From Nocardia ninae NBRC 108245 (lineage in GTDB: Bacteria; Actinomycetota; Actinomycetes; Mycobacteriales; Mycobacteriaceae), in NCBI RefSeq assembly GCF_007990755.1, contig NZ_BJXA01000065.1:1-53096 (forward strand): 53,096 nt of DNA. The letters run 5' to 3'. The notes under the pieces were generated by a model that saw only the letters and a list, made by a program, of their open reading frames with translations, was not told the origin of the DNA and ran no database searches. This document shows positions 52,914 to 53,096 of the stretch, piece by piece (position 1 is the stretch's first letter; the number at the start of each line of letters is the position of its first letter). The position numbers were made by a program, and so were the translations under genes.

Positions 52914-53096
52914 TCACCTCCCATGCTCTGACAGGCCCCGATCCGGGAAAACCACCCGAAACAGACGTTCGGGAACCTGAGCTTGTTGCCAGGCGCGTTC
53001 GTCGTCCCCCTCCGACGAATCGGCCTGTACCGCCTGCATCGCATAGTTGGCCGCATGCACCGCGTGGCCCGCGACATGGGCGGTGGCCGCGGCGTG
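52914..53096 (-). CDS. Putative immunity-like protein, C-terminal end (cut by window edge)
   Basis: The minus strand from the window end reads 60 codons to a TGA at 52914-52916: HAAATAHVAGHAVHAANYAM, QAVQADSSEGDDERAWQQAQ and VPERLFRVVFPDRG. The His/Ala-rich helix followed by E-R-x-W-Q and a LP/VP-x-x-[IL] segment resembles the C-terminus of actinobacterial proteins annotated as putative immunity proteins (Imm5-like, from memory). Whether a toxin lies beyond the window cannot be seen. Confidence 0.6.
   Translation of the reverse strand, partial: HAAATAHVAGHAVHAANYAMQAVQADSSEGDDERAWQQAQVPERLFRVVFPDRGLSEHGR

Overview
The window is a GC-rich, gene-dense chromosomal segment of a mycolic-acid actinomycete, most likely a Nocardia or close relative (inference). 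The evidence is the GC-biased codon use, HupB with a long Lys/Ala-rich tail, a fused MutT1, F420-linked genes (fbiD and a PPOX-type protein), a GltX that sits beside both tRNA-Glu and tRNA-Gln, and gene order. From recG (about 14.8 kb) to serA (about 45 kb) the order recG, DAK2 protein, ung, thiL, DUF3515, ddl, gpsA, fbiD, ppk, mutT1, hupB, leuD, leuC, iclR-type regulator, PPOX protein, gltX, FAH protein, MFS, leuB, serA matches, from memory, Mycobacterium tuberculosis Rv2973c to Rv2996c. I see no rRNA, CRISPR array, transposase, integrase or prophage.

Left part (1 to 14.8 kb). The 5' end of pyruvate carboxylase and a family 2 glycosyltransferase come first. A cobalamin riboswitch then precedes B12-independent methionine synthase metE. 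A TetR regulator with a membrane protein follows, then a possible 49-residue Cys-containing peptide and a limonene-epoxide-hydrolase-like enzyme. The methylcitrate cycle genes prpD, prpB and prpC follow, with a divergent PrpR/RamB-type regulator; a 57-residue DUF1737 gene lies on the opposite strand between prpD and prpB. An ECF41-type sigma factor diverges from an MFS exporter. MetE and the methylcitrate cycle are both B12-independent routes.

Central part (14.8 to 45 kb). This is the conserved core: DNA repair (recG, ung, mutT1), cofactors (thiL, fbiD), envelope and lipid precursors (ddl, gpsA), polyphosphate (ppk), nucleoid (hupB), leucine and serine synthesis (leuCD, leuB, serA) and tRNA charging (gltX with its two tRNA substrates). 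Small lineage-specific genes are spliced in: GNAT, enoyl-CoA hydratase, alpha/beta hydrolase, a secreted peptide, DUF6191, DUF5302, and a TetR-Uma2 pair.

Right part (45 to 53.1 kb). This is accessory. A TetR regulator precedes a two-domain epimerase/alpha-beta-hydrolase fusion, and both promoters carry the same AGACCGGTCT palindrome. Next come an unannotated 39-residue peptide gene and a roughly 460-base low-GC stretch, a divergent LysR/MFS pair, an RlaP-like nucleotidyltransferase, a divergent HxlR/RibD-like pair, a cold-shock protein, and the 3' end of a putative immunity-like protein.

Two regulatory themes stand out. At least eleven genes have a TANNNT or CATANT hexamer 6 or 7 bases before the start codon, the signature of leaderless mRNAs. 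Many promoter regions also carry clean palindromes, including a perfect match to the KstR consensus. No single clearly new multi-gene system is evident. The best candidates for something undescribed are the TetR/fusion-enzyme unit, the 39-residue peptide with its low-GC upstream region, and the antisense-nested DUF1737 gene.
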